Assembly: GCA_030686995.1 (NCBI GenBank)
Contig: CM060693.1
Coordinates: forward strand, 110,323,243 to 110,387,242
Reading direction: 5' to 3'
DNA: 64,000 bases
Source of the DNA: Artemisia argyi
Lineage: Eukaryota > Streptophyta > Magnoliopsida > Asterales > Asteraceae
Part shown: positions 1 to 11,458 of the stretch, piece by piece
Numbering within the stretch: position 1 is the first letter of the stretch
Layout of the letters: each line of letters opens with the position of its first letter
Position numbers and translations under genes: made by a program
The notes under the pieces: generated by a model
What the model was told of the DNA's origin: nothing
Database searches by the model: none
What the model saw: only the letters and a program-made list of their open reading frames with translations

Positions 1-1436
1 CGAAAACCAAGATGTTAGACAACATCCCGTAAACGTGCAAATACCGCTAGTGCTTTTTCTATCTACGTAGTCTACCGCATGATCCGAATCTGCATAGACG
101 ATAGTTTCTATGACGGATCCCTTTGGATACCATAATCCAAAGTGTATAGTGCCTTTAATGTATCGGAAGATACGCTTAACCGCTTCTAGGTGAGAGGTTT
201 TGGGATCCTCTTGAAAGCGGGCACAAAGACAAACACTAAACATGATATCGGGTCTACTTGTCGTTAAGTATAGTAAACTACCTATCATTCCCTATACTTA
301 GTGTTATCCACGGACTCACCTTCTTCATCTTTTGTGAGTTTCACTTCCGTAGACATAGGAGTTTTCATGGGTTTTGAGTCTTCAAGGCAAAATTTCTTAA
401 GCATTTCCTTAATGTACTTAGATTAGTTAAAGAATATTCCATCTTCTAATTGTTTTATTTGTAATCCTAGGAAAAAGTTTAGTTCTCCCATCATGCTCAT
501 CTTGAACTCATCATGCATGATTTTGGCAAACTCATCACACATTTCTTGACAAGTCGATCCAAATATAATGTCGTCGACATATATTTGAACAATCATGAGA
601 TTTGGGTATTTCTTTTTAGTGAAAAGAGTGTTATCTACCATTCCCATGGAATAATTATGTTTAATAAGATATGCTTTTAATTGATCATACCAAGCCTTAG
701 GAGCTTGTTTGAGTCCATATAAAGTTTTCTTTAGTTTATAAACATAATCAGGTTTTGTGAAGTCAATGAATCCTGGAGGTTGTGCCACATAAACCTCCTC
801 ATTGATAAAACCGTTGAGGAATGCACTTTTCACGTCCATTTGGAATAACTTAAAGTCTAGGGCGCATGCATAGGCAAGTAGTATTCTAATAGATTCTAAT
901 CTAGCTATGGGGGCATAAGTTTCATCATAATCAATTCCTTCTTGTTAATTATAACCTTGGGCAACTAACCTAGCTTTGTTCCTAGTTACTATTCCATTTT
1001 CATCTAACTTATTTCTATATACCCACTTAGTTCCTATGATGGTCATGTTCATTGGATTTGGGACTAATTCCCAAACGTCATTTGCCTTAAATTGATTTAA
1101 TTCTTCTTGCATAGCCATAACCCAACTTTCATCTTTTATTGCTTCATTAATATTCTTAGGTTCAATTGCTGATTTGATTAAGATTTCCTATTATGTTATC
1201 TAATGGATGTGATTTAGATTCCTTAATATTAACTACTTTGCTATCTTCTAAGTCTATAATTTCATTATCATTTCCTAGGAGTTTTTTTTACTAACCTCAA
1301 TAGCTTCATTTTCAACTAAGTCGTCATCTTCTAAAAGTAAAGTTTTAGGAGGTGGTGGTGTTTCATCAAATGTTACATTTAATGATTCTTCTACTTTCAT
1401 AGTGTGTTTGTTAAGTATGATATATGCTTTACTATT
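1..1436 (-). pseudogene. pol: K1 pol: reverse transcriptase and start of RNase H, broken
   Basis: The open stretch 423-839 encodes the copia RT core: it begins MDVKSAFLNG (first catalytic Asp), has the KTLYGLKQAPKAWYD motif, and carries YVDD, so the RT active site itself is intact. From 422 down to 1 the minus strand continues as the RT C-terminus and early RNase H (a Y-A-D-S-D-H-A-like motif). A frameshift lies near position 288 within the sequence corresponding to KYRGMIGSL, and a stop near 422 separates the two parts. Between 840 and 1436 the integrase-RT linker is recognisable only in pieces, with several stops and shifts. No functional product is expected. Confidence 0.88.
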
Positions 1437-2363
1437 TTATGAGTACCCTAAAAATATTCCTTCATATGATTTTGGGTCGAACTTAGTAAGGTAATCCCTA
1501 GTGTTTAAAATATAACATTTACTTCCGAATACCCTAAAGTAGCTTAAGTTAGGTTTTCTACCTCTTAGTAACTCATAAGGAGTCTTTCCTAAAATTCTCC
1601 TAATTGATACTCTATTAATAATATATGTCGAAGTATCTACGGCATGACACCAAAATTTTTGTGGGATGGATTGTTCATTTAACATTGTTCTACTCATTTC
1701 TTGTAGTGACCTATTCTTTCTTTCTACTACGCCATTTGATTGAGGAGTACGAGGAGCGGAGAAATTGTGAGATATTCCATTTAAATCACAATATTTTCCG
1801 AATTGTGCTTCGTTATCAAATTCCCTACCATGGTCCGTCCTAATAGATACTATTGGATATCCTAATTTATTTTGAATCATTTTACTAAATATTTCAAATT
1901 TTTCAAAGGCTTGGGTTTTGTCACTTAGAAACCTAGTCCACGTGTAGCGTGAATAGTCATCTACTATTACTAAGGTATAATGGTTTCCTCCATAGCTCCG
2001 CACAACGGATGGACCAAATAGATCCATATGTAATAATTCAAGGCATCTAGTAGTGGATACTATATTATTAGCTTTGTGACTTGCATGAGCTTGTTTTCCA
2101 AATTTACAAGCATCACAAAAGTGTTTGTCATATCTTAGGTTAGGCAAGTTTCTAACTAATTCCTTAGAGGCTAAAGATTGTATTTGTTGCATGTTTGCAT
2201 GTCCTAATCTCCTATGCCACAAAGTGGAGTTTTCATTTAGAGTTGCTAGGCATATCTTATCTTCCGGTTTGTTTCCTAGTTTCATAACATATATGCCTCC
2301 TTTCCTAATTCCTCTACCTATGACCTTTCCATTCTTAACTATTCTGCTATCCCTATCCGTAAA
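1437..2363 (-). pseudogene. pol: K1 pol: integrase with GAG-pre-integrase domain
   Basis: About 309 codons are open. They start in the protease-integrase junction (FTDRDSRIV), pass the GAG-pre-integrase zinc-binding part (LWHRRLGHANMQ followed by CDACKFGK, an HHCC arrangement), and contain the DDE core: D in LLHMDLFGP, D in TDHGREF, and E in PQSNGVVERKNR. All three catalytic residues are visible. The frame ends at IFLGYS, where TAA stands in place of a sense codon; downstream homology (KAYIILNKHTMKVEES) continues after it. The frame is also cut off from its own gag-protease by the S1 insertion at 2369-5488, and the ten residues upstream of the domain come from S1. Confidence 0.9.
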
Positions 2364-2875
2364 GGTTATGTCACACCCCCTGAATCGGGTCCAGCGGAAG
2401 CTCACATGTTGCTGGGGTGCAACTCAATTGGTATCACAACACAAGTGTAAAGATTGGTTTTCACTTCAATCATTTAAAATAAAATCGTGTAACAAAAGTG
2501 TTGAATTTACATTGTTAAAAGTAGTGCGGAATTAGGCCCTTAAAATAGTTAAACGGTCCCAAAATGAATATCAGAGTCTTTTATGACCATGCCATGCCCT
2601 GCCAAAACCTCTAGTAGTATGTCATTGCTTAATACCTGAAAATACATGCTAAAGTGTCAACACGAGGTTGGTGATTTCATAGAGTTTAGTGAAAATGAAA
2701 TGCATTGGGATGAAGATTTCCCAGCAAAGGCATTGTAAATCCACCCAGTTCCAAGCCTCAGCCATACAAGACTTGCAACCTGTGTGTTCACAACCCACTG
2801 CCAAATATGTTTTGGTTTATGAAGACAAAAGTAATATGTGGACCAATATTCAATGATAAGTGTAGTTCGACCAAT

Positions 2876-2992
2876 ACATTCGGTTACGTGACTAATTCAT
2901 TCGGTTATGTTACCCGTACATTCGGTTATGTGACTTGTTCATTTGGTCATGTATGTACATAGTGGTAAAGCCAATTCATTCGGTTAAGTGTG
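2876..2992. repeat. short tandem repeat in S1 (CATTCGGTTATGTGAC-like)
   Basis: About five degenerate copies of a 20-27 bp unit, core CATTCGGTTATGTGAC, lie close together within the solo LTR S1. Units vary by single substitutions. No function is evident. Confidence 0.7.
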
Positions 2993-5319
2993 CATAATAG
3001 TGGAAAAGGCTTGGGTCCAAAGGTAAAAAGGATTAAGTGTGATGCAAATGAATATACACTACATTCGATTGAGTAACGAATTAATAACTGGAGCAAATAA
3101 ATGTTTGACTAAACATGTAGCATAATCAATTAAATCAAGTATACATTTAGATGAAAACGAGCATGTATTCTCCCCTAAAACAGTTATAAAACAAATTAAA
3201 ATAGGGGGCATGAACTCACAGAAATATGCAAATAGTTGAGAGTACTTGTGAAAGTATAAAACAAGTATTTAAGCATGTATCTCCCCCAAAGAGTTTACAA
3301 AACAATTAAAAGAGTAGGGGCTATGACTCACCTGGTGCGATAGCTACGATGACAAAAGTGGATACACTGAAATGAGGCACGACCTCTAACCGCAACCTAA
3401 TATGAATGATAGGTTCTAAGGTAAGCAATGAAATGATGCTACACATGCAAATACGTATGTTATCGATACCACTCATGAAATTTGAAAATAATATTTATCA
3501 ACGAAAAATACATTTTTGACGTCTCATTACGTTAATAACCACTTTTCATGTAAATATGTTGAAACGGTACTCCACGATCCTTGTTTCGTGTTCTATCGGC
3601 AAATATAATGTTTTCGTCGCAAAAATAACATTTTCATTAATTGAAAATATGACCAAAATGGCCTCGCAAAACTAGTCGCGAAATATTGTACGTTAAGTAT
3701 TAGTGATGAAACTCGGCGTTTTTGAAAACCTTGCAACAATGTCTAGAACTCGTATCATTTAACTTTTGTTCGTACGGGTCTCGATCAATGAGAAAGTGGC
3801 TCTCGACATGACGTATTACAAATACTGTTTTAGACTTAGAATTATTTTGCTATTAGAAGCTGTCAAAATAAATAGAGTTCGTCGGGTTTCAAACGTGTAT
3901 ATCTTGGTCGTTATAAGCTCGTTTTCTACGTTCTTTATATCCCCGGAATCGTGGGACAACATACTAACATATTTTCATTAACTCGGCTCTTATAGATCAC
4001 GTCTAACGCCTCATTTTGTCCGTTGAAATTCGTGCAACAGCACGTATATTTTCAGAAAATAGTTTTTTGTTGTTAAACTTTGAAAAATCATATCTCCTTC
4101 GTTATAAGTCCGTTTTTATCCGTTCTTTCGCCCATAGCTTCGTTTTTGAATGTATTTTCTGAAGATTTAGCCCAATGTTACCCAGAAACCCCTGATGTTT
4201 CCACGTTTTGCAAAAATGGACAGCAACTTTCTAATAGTGTCTAAAATGAATTTTTCTAGTTAACTACTTGTACAAATCCATTCCAACCAACTTCAAAACA
4301 ACCCTTAATCTACCATACACCTTCTTAGGATGTCATGGAGTCCTAAACTTCTTAAAATTTGTAGGATAACAAAGGGATGATCATAGGATTATTTTTAAGC
4401 TCATAAAATCGAAATATTAGTCAAGTGGTATATATAACATATGTAACTTGCATGTTTAACCATTACAATTAGAAAATACATCATCTTACTAATCAAATGA
4501 AAGTATGAGATGATTAAAAAGTTTACTTGAAACTTACAAGTGAGATGATGAGGTTTAAAAGATCAAGGTTCTTAATAACTTCTTAGTTTTTATTTCAAAA
4601 CCAAAAATAGAAGTATACTAGAGTTGTATAAACACTTGAATTATGAAAACTTTATGGTCTCCTCTTGTTCTTGTTCTTGCCGTGGATCACCAAGAGAGAA
4701 AGAGAGAAATTGTTGTGTATTTTTGTAAAAAAAATGAGCTAGTTTCTACATTATATAGTCCAAGGGTATTTTGGTAATTTAGATGGAAGGGTATAATGGT
4801 AATTTCAAGTGTTTATGAAAATATCTTGGATATAATATCTAGGTATTTGGTGAGCAGTGTATTTAGGAGTATTGGGTACATTGTTCATGTATAAAAATCG
4901 CGATTACGTAAATTGTCGTAATTATAAACCTTTAACGGTACGTATACCAAATAAATTTAAAACGTCGGGTAAATTAATAATATAATTTTTATACCATTCT
5001 AATGAGTATGAAAACTTGTTAAGAACACAGTCGGGAGTATCGGGTATATGTTAGAAATAAAAACTGAGTGGTAACGTTAATTACAAATTAACCATACGTA
5101 AATTGAAATGATGCGTATCCGTGCATGATCTAATATGATGACGATGTTATTGATGATATGTAGACTACTCTAGTCTATATGACGTGTCCTTACTGATGAT
5201 GCATGAATTCGCAGCTAAACCAAACTGGTTACGCGAATTTGAATACCCGTAAAGTAGGTTTACGAGAAGATGCATGATGAATGTGAATAGTGTTTTCCTT
5301 CCAGAAATGAATAATGTCA

Positions 5320-5455
5320 CATGAATAGTAAAATTTCTGAACGTTTCTCAAAATCTCAAACTGACTCCGAAAATGATGAATAGTAAAATGATGAATAGTG
5401 ATTGGTGAATAGTAAATGATGAATAGTAACTTGTGAATAGTAAATTGTCGTGGTT
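5320..5455. repeat. short tandem repeat in S1 (GTGAATAGTAAATGAT-like)
   Basis: Close to the right end of S1, about eight copies of TGAATAGTAA occur at 12-18 bp spacing. This is the 5' tip of the LTR if S1 is read on the minus strand, so the array would sit at the extreme start of U3. Confidence 0.75.
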
Positions 5456-5493
5456 TGGAAAAATGACCTGAAATTGTGAGTTGTGACAGGTTA

Positions 5494-6817
5494 CCCTACA
5501 TTTATTATCGCATATTTGGCCTATACCAAGTAAGTTATATGTTAAATTATTTACATGCTCAACATTTTCAATAGTAAGTGAGTCTTTAGAGATCGTACCT
5601 TTGCCAATGATTTTTCCACGTAAATCACTACCGAAAATGACATTACCTCCATTGAATGCCTTGTATGTAGAAAATAGCTTACGATTTCCCGTCATATGCC
5701 TCGAACATTCGCTATCTTTGATCCATTCATCGGGCTCCAAGTCTATTCCTAAGCATATTTCATCGGTTACTTTGGCTATAAAGCATTTTTCGTCTCTTGG
5801 TTTTTCCACTTCTTTGTCACTATCACTCCATGTTCCGCTAACGAAGGCGCCTTGATCTTCATAACCCGGTGGCTTTGGACATTCGCTAATGAGATGATTT
5901 GGACTTCCACATCTAAAGCACTTTCTTCTCCCGTAGTTATCACTTCTATTTCTTTGAAATCTTCTTTCGTCTCGTGATTGTCTAGTAAATCTTCCTTGTC
6001 TCTTGAAAAATTTCTTAAATTCTCTTACGGCCATTGCATATTCTTCGTCTTTACTTTCGTCACTTGAATCATCATCATCACTAAGTTCCTTTTTGGCTTT
6101 TAGAGCAAGAGATTTAGTTTGTTCTTTCTTGACTTTGACCATTTCCGAATCTCTTCTTATAATTTCTTCGTGGACCTTCAAGTTGCCAATAAGTTCATCA
6201 AGTGATAACGTCATCAAATTCTTCGATTCTTCAATTGCCGTAACCTTAGCTCGCCATTTTGGATGCAATGCCCTAAGAAATTTCCTAACACAATTCTTAC
6301 TAGAAAAGGTCTCATCAAGTGCTTTTAAACTTGTGATAATAGTGTTAAATTTAGCAAAAGCATTATCTATTGATTCCTCTTCTGGAATCGTAAATTGTTC
6401 ATATTGTTGTACAAGAAGAGCTATTTTATTGTCTTTGACTTGACTATTACCTTGGTGAGTAATAAGTAGTGAATCCCAAATTTCTTTGGCGGTTTTACAC
6501 ATAAAAATTCATTCATATTCTTTGCGCGGTAACGCATTATAAATTGCCATTTTAGCTTCATTATTTTTTGCTAGTTTCTTTTTCAAATCATCATTTTGTT
6601 TTTCAAAAGGTACAATTTCATCCATTTTAGTTTCCGGATTTTGTTGAGTGGGAGAAAAATCACCAAAGGTAATAACATGCGAAAGATCAAGATCTTTAGA
6701 TTTCACATAAGTTTCGAATCTATTTTTCATATATAAAAATCCATCACTTTCAAATAGTGGTGGTCTTTGCATAGATTGCCCTTCTAAATATTTTTCAGAT
6801 TCCATAGATCGTTGCAA
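5494..6817 (-). pseudogene. gag: K1 gag and protease, one nonsense mutation plus active-site change
   Basis: The gag starts near 6817 (MQRSMESEKYLEGQ, probable true start at MESEKYLEGQ 12 bases on) and runs through the UBN2-type capsid region (ALPRKEYE, then AKEIWDSLL) to a CX2CX4HX4C zinc knuckle ([14 protein letters not shown], near 5880-5921). Protease follows near 5690-5718. An in-frame TGA at about 6506-6508 separates the first 102 codons from the rest although homology is continuous, so it is a point mutation. The aspartic protease motif reads [10 protein letters not shown] where copia families have DSG, so the catalytic glycine is lost. The frame runs into S1 after CRVT. Confidence 0.9.
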
Positions 6818-6857
6818 GTTTTAAAATACAATATATTTTAAAAATCTCGCTTGACGT

Positions 6858-6871
6858 GGCTCTTGATACCA
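6858..6871 (-). promoter_or_regulatory. K1 primer binding site (initiator tRNA-Met type)
   Basis: The minus strand reads TGGTATCAAGAGCC, the usual copia PBS pairing with the 3' end of initiator tRNA-Met, here with one extra base (usual form TGGTATCAGAGCC). It lies two bases from the LTR end at 6874. Confidence 0.88.
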
Positions 6872-6873
6872 AT

Positions 6874-8178
6874 TGTGGAAAACTAGAAGGGGAGGGGGGT
6901 TGAATAGTTTTACGTCTTTTTAATTTGTTATGAAATAATTTGTTTATGTGTTTTGTTTACTTTCAAAAATTGTAGATTCGATATTATGTGAATTCAAGTC
7001 TTGCACAATATAAACAGCTACAATTAAAGACAAAGGCTATAATAATGTCGGACATGAAATAAGTAAGAGATGGAAAGATCGAACCGCGAGACAAGAGATT
7101 TATAGTGGTTCGGCTACAAGGACACCTTCCTTGCCCTACTCCACTCCCCGAGCACCTAACTCGAGAGTTTCCTTCGTCAACAAGATCCCTTATGGCCGAG
7201 AAAACCTTACACACCAATTTACACACCACAACTTAGTCACACCTTATTCATGCCTTCTACACAACTTCTCCACACCTAGTCACTACTAAATCTTCACTAC
7301 TACTTCTTCACACCTATCCACTAGTAAAACTTCACTACTTCTTCTTCACACCTATCTACATAATATGCACTACTTCTTCTTTACAACTATCTTACTTTAC
7401 AATATCAACACAACTTGCTAATCTATCTTCTATCAAATATTCACAACTAATTACACAAAGAAATAGATATAATGAATGATGCTCTAACAACTTGGATGTG
7501 GAGGTCACAACAAGTTGTAATACTTCTTGTCTTGGGGGATTGAAGTATTCTTCTCTTGCACTTGAAAGGATGAGACTTGGATCACTTTGAAAGAAAGATT
7601 AATGTATATATGATCAAAGGATTATAAGAAATGGAAGTGGGGATTTAGATGAGAAAGTTTTAGGGTGCAAAAGGTGAGAAAATTGTGTGAAATGAACCAG
7701 TATTTATAACACAAGAAAATACTGTTCTAGAGCGTGCCGGTCCCCTTAATTATTAAGGTGGCCGCCTAGTATAATTAAGGGGGGCACCCCTCCAGAACGT
7801 TGGACTTGTTTGTCTTTTTGTGGGGAAGGTTTTTCTGGATTATATTTGTCATTTTTGGTTAAAAATTTTAATTCATATATTTATAATGATTTAAACATAT
7901 TCTTTTAATTACAAAAATGATTTTGTAAAAAATATAAATTGTTTATGACATTTTATAAAAATTCTAGTGATTGAGAAAATGTTCCTTTGATCATAGAATG
8001 CAATAAATACTTTGTTTATCCATATCTTAAGTGATTTTGGATGTAAAGTAAAATATTTATCTCTAAATACTTGTTTATGACATAATTTTTAATTCAATGG
8101 ATTAAGGTTTTGTTATTGTCAAAACATAGAGATGTCCATAAATGTTAACAATGTTTTTAGGCATTATTTATGTCAACA
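6874..8178 (-). mobile_element. K1 5' LTR
   Basis: Starts TGTGGAAAACTAG directly after the PBS spacer and ends GTCAACA, giving TG...CA termini and 1305 bp. It holds an imperfect repeated palindrome around 7740-7786 (CCCCTTAATTATTAAGG then TAATTAAGGGGGG) and poly-T/A rich U3. The partner LTR is outside the window, so its age cannot be estimated here. Confidence 0.82.
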
Positions 8179-8991
8179 GCAACTACTCTTGCCAAAATCT
8201 TGTAGATCCATCATGTTGTAAGTGAGTACCACTTGATTTAGTCTTTCTAGTCCCTGGTTATCGAACAACCCTAACCAACAAGCTGATCTTGCCTCAGTGG
8301 TTGGTCTTGGTTACTCAAATGGGGGACTGTTTTATTTACTAGATGGTCTGGTAGATGGGTAGAGCTAATTAGCCTTTCTATTGCAGATCAGCCAGATTTT
8401 AACCCACTCGGCAACTATGTCCTTTGTACTTCTGGGCTGGGCAGCAACAAGGATGAGAAATCAGGGATTTTCATCCTTTTTTGCTTGACTTCTTTAGGTG
8501 ATGTTTCTTGAAGATCCGGGATTATGTAGATCCCTGATGTATGATTTGTATATATCCCTAACGACGTATCCTCTTCCCTATTCTATTCCCCTTTAATAGC
8601 CTCTAATGATCCACCATTTTTTGCTTCAAATAAGGTTGTTCCTGAGATTAACCATATTACATCAATGGATGTTTCCACTCTCATAACTTTGCATGGAACT
8701 AAGTTCCCATGAAATTCCTCCAGAATTCAGGAACTAGTGGTGCTATACTGGAGTGAAGAGAAGGATAATGGATAGGTAGTTTGAGAATTACCTCACACCA
8801 GAAAGATTTAATTTAACTTTCTTGTTCGAGGAGATACTCGAGGATCTTATGGAGGGGATTTTGATGTTAGGGTTGTTGTAGAGGATGGTGGTTGAATGTT
8901 ATTAGCCATCATTTAAGAACGCTAAAGTTATTAGTAGTCATTTAAGAACGGATCTAGATCATAAGAATAATCCACCCGCTCTGATATCACT
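8179..8991 (-). pseudogene. K2: decayed copia gag and leader
   Basis: A PBS and an LTR edge on the right identify this as the 5' internal end of another minus-strand copia element. A possible gag start (MANNIQPPSS) lies at 8907-8909 on the minus strand, but the frame behind it is full of stops, and I cannot align it confidently to a specific copia gag. K1's LTR abuts it at 8178/8179, so K1 either inserted into K2 or truncated it. Confidence 0.5.
8977..8989 (-). promoter_or_regulatory. K2 primer binding site (tRNA-Met type)
   Basis: Minus-strand TGATATCAGAGCG is one base off the standard TGGTATCAGAGC in its core and is followed two bases later by TGTTGGTTCGG, an LTR-like edge at 8992. Confidence 0.7.
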
Positions 8992-11458
8992 TGTTGGTTC
9001 GGTTTAACTTGTGGAACTCATGAATTAACGAGATAAACATAAACACATGCTGTTTGGACATGGAAAGAATAATGAGTTTACGATTTATGATGGGCGAAAT
9101 TACAAGGTTACTTAAAAACCCACTTAGACACACTAATGACTTAGTTGGCTTTTCAATGAGGATAGTTACAGACGGCTATCACCAGTGAGAGACAAATTAA
9201 GAGACACTTAGAAGCAAGCTAGGCTTGGGTTCTAAGTGTCTCAAACTACATTTTGGGATTCTCACTTCTTACTCTCGTTGAATGTCCACATTCTGCTTTG
9301 GTTGGAATGGGTTTATAATACGAAACCCTAAAAGTTCTCTCTCCCCCATGGAGAAATCCGGCCGCCATCTCCCCTTAATTTTCCGGCCATAAACAAACTA
9401 GTCACTACGTCCTCTCTACCCTTTAATCATTCTTTGATTATGGGTATGCAATACGTGGTCTTAGGGAGTTTTTTGTGTCGTTTAAAGATGGCGGCTGGTT
9501 GTTTTCTATGTGTATTCATACCTGGTCGAAACCCTACATCTCCTTTTTATTCAATTTCTCTTTAATCGTCTTTTCCTAGACGATTTTAAGGTGAATGATT
9601 TTCTTAGGGCTTCGATTTTCATGTGTTCTTCTAACCCTAATCGATCTGAATTATTAAACCGCCATTAGGGTTTTTTTTGAGTCGATCTGATCCTGTGATT
9701 CTATAAGTCGGTTTAGACTTGTTATTTATAGATCGATCTCCTGATGTTCCTCTGTTGTTGGTTGGATCTGATCATCTAACCTTGTTGGTTCATTAATGCC
9801 GAAGCTAAATCTTGTTTAAGATTTGGTATATTATGTAATCGCTTGTATGTGCTTTTTGCGCTGCACTTAACCCGTTTTAGGGTTTGTTTGTTCTCGGCAG
9901 GTTCTGCATAAGATGTAAGTATTATTTACGTGGGTTTAGAGAGAGATGAAAGTCATGTGGGTGGAGTTGTAAGTCATGCTTGTGAATGGTGTTCCAAAAA
10001 TCGATCTATTTTTCTTGGGACAGGTTTGTGTGGCTCTTGGAAGTTAGGGTTTGTGTAAACCTTATTTTAGTCCGATATAGGTTCTGTACAGCGGTGGTAT
10101 TTAATTCAAATCAAGGTTTTCTTGGTTCCAATTCGGCGGCTGTATTTGGATTGTATGTGGGTTGATGCTGCGTTGCAGTTTTCTTGTTTGTAGGGTTGTT
10201 GAACCCTGGTTATGAGTTACGACCTGATCTGATGTGTATCATTGTACATCAGCGTGGTGAGGTCATCTTTGCAGGTTAGGGTTTGTTTAACCCTAGTTAT
10301 CGTCTATGGTAGGTTCATTGATTCGTGTTGATTCGATTTTATTATGATGGCTGATGTGGTTATGAATCGTACCATAGTTTCAAGTGTGGCATGTCTACTA
10401 TCACAAGATGCTACTGCTTTGTTTATTATGTGATCTTGTGTAAGGGTTTTCTGCTGCAAGTTAGGGTTCTAATGACCCTATGATCGTCACACACTGGTCC
10501 CTTGCTTGTTGATGCTGGATTGTGATGTGGTTGTGGATCGTTCCAGTTCCTTACCGCTATTGATGATCATGCTTAGTGGATCAGTTCAGATGTGGTCTCG
10601 TTGGTTAGGGTTTGTAGAACCCTATCCTTATTTTGTGTTTCGACCTGCTTGTAGTACATGCTGCTTTGCCTCGAACTACTCATATTTTGTTACAACAGTG
10701 TGTTCTTTTGGAGGTGGGTTTGAATATGTTTTGTGTATGGAGCGACATGAGTGTGTTCATGTTGGTTCCGTACTGAATGTCATGTTGTTGAAGGTGTAGG
10801 GTTTCGTTATACCTACTGTTGGTTTCAATTGGATTCTGCATGTTAAGTTTCTTGGGTAACTTATTCAAAAATCCTTGACTCGATCAATTGATATGTATCA
10901 TTATTTTCGATCGTTTATGGGTGGATCGATCTACATACTTGGGTTCCATATTCTGTGCTTGATCGATGCTGCTATGTGTTACTGGATGTTAGGGTTTCGA
11001 CTCTATGATTGTCCCATGTTGCTGGTGGGTGCTATCGTATCTACATGTTTTTAGCGAATGGGGTGATGCTTATTGCTGCTGGAAACGTTTCTACATGTTG
11101 AAGAATGATTGGTTGTTCATACATGGATTCTTCATGGAAGTTAAAGTGGACCACAAAGTGACTAGAAGGCTCAAGTACCTTTCTTGAGTAGTATTGTCAT
11201 TTTATGTACTTTTGTCATTTTTGGTAGGTTCATTTTATTGTGAGTTGCTTTGTTTAGCATACTTGTTTGGTCAGTTGCACATGGTGTGCATGTTAGTTTT
11301 TAAGAATGGTATGTCATTCTTAGATAGGTGTCTTGTAAGTGTCCTAAGGGACTGGGGGCGAGGGATATTACCCTCGTCATTTTGTACTTCAACGTTTTTG
11401 GATAATGTAATTTACCAGGGTGCAGGATTACTCCCCTTTACCCAAAAAAGATTACTGT
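8992..11458. other. K2 LTR start and unexplained gene-less stretch
   Basis: The left edge (TGTTGGTTCGG) is the PBS-proximal end of the K2 LTR, and a minus-strand TATA-like motif (plus attataa... near 9310-9320) fits an LTR promoter. I could not find the other LTR end. From about 9600 to 11000 the DNA is T/G-rich on the plus strand and carries a recurring TTAGGGTTT...AACCCTA motif. Open frames in the stretch (for example 10506-10799, 11194-11502) show no recognised domain and I treat them as chance. Confidence 0.45.

Larger units (their letters stand above)
2369..5488 (-). mobile_element. S1: solo LTR, about 3.1 kb, inserted in K1
   Basis: It begins TGTCACACC and ends GTTGTGACA, so its tips are the inverted pair TGTCACA/TGTGACA, and it is flanked by the 5-bp duplication GGTTA at 2364-2368 and 5489-5493. 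The K1 protease-integrase frame is continuous once it is removed. It has no internal domain, PBS or coding potential, so it is a solo LTR left after LTR-LTR recombination. A TATA-like motif on the minus strand near 4755 (plus-strand sequence attatatag) suggests minus orientation. A related but distinct LTR fragment is S2 at 45409-47856. Confidence 0.85.
1..8178 (-). mobile_element. K1: Ty1/copia retrotransposon, 3' end beyond window
   Basis: Read on the minus strand the order is 5' LTR (6874-8178), primer binding site, gag with zinc knuckle, protease, integrase, reverse transcriptase and the start of RNase H, which is the copia order. The 3' LTR lies left of the window. A solo LTR (2369-5488) splits it between protease and integrase. 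Nonsense and frameshift mutations are spread over the coding part, so the copy is dead. The gag and RT wording is of the SIRE/Tork-like type that I recall as abundant in Asteraceae; that attribution is from memory. Confidence 0.93.
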
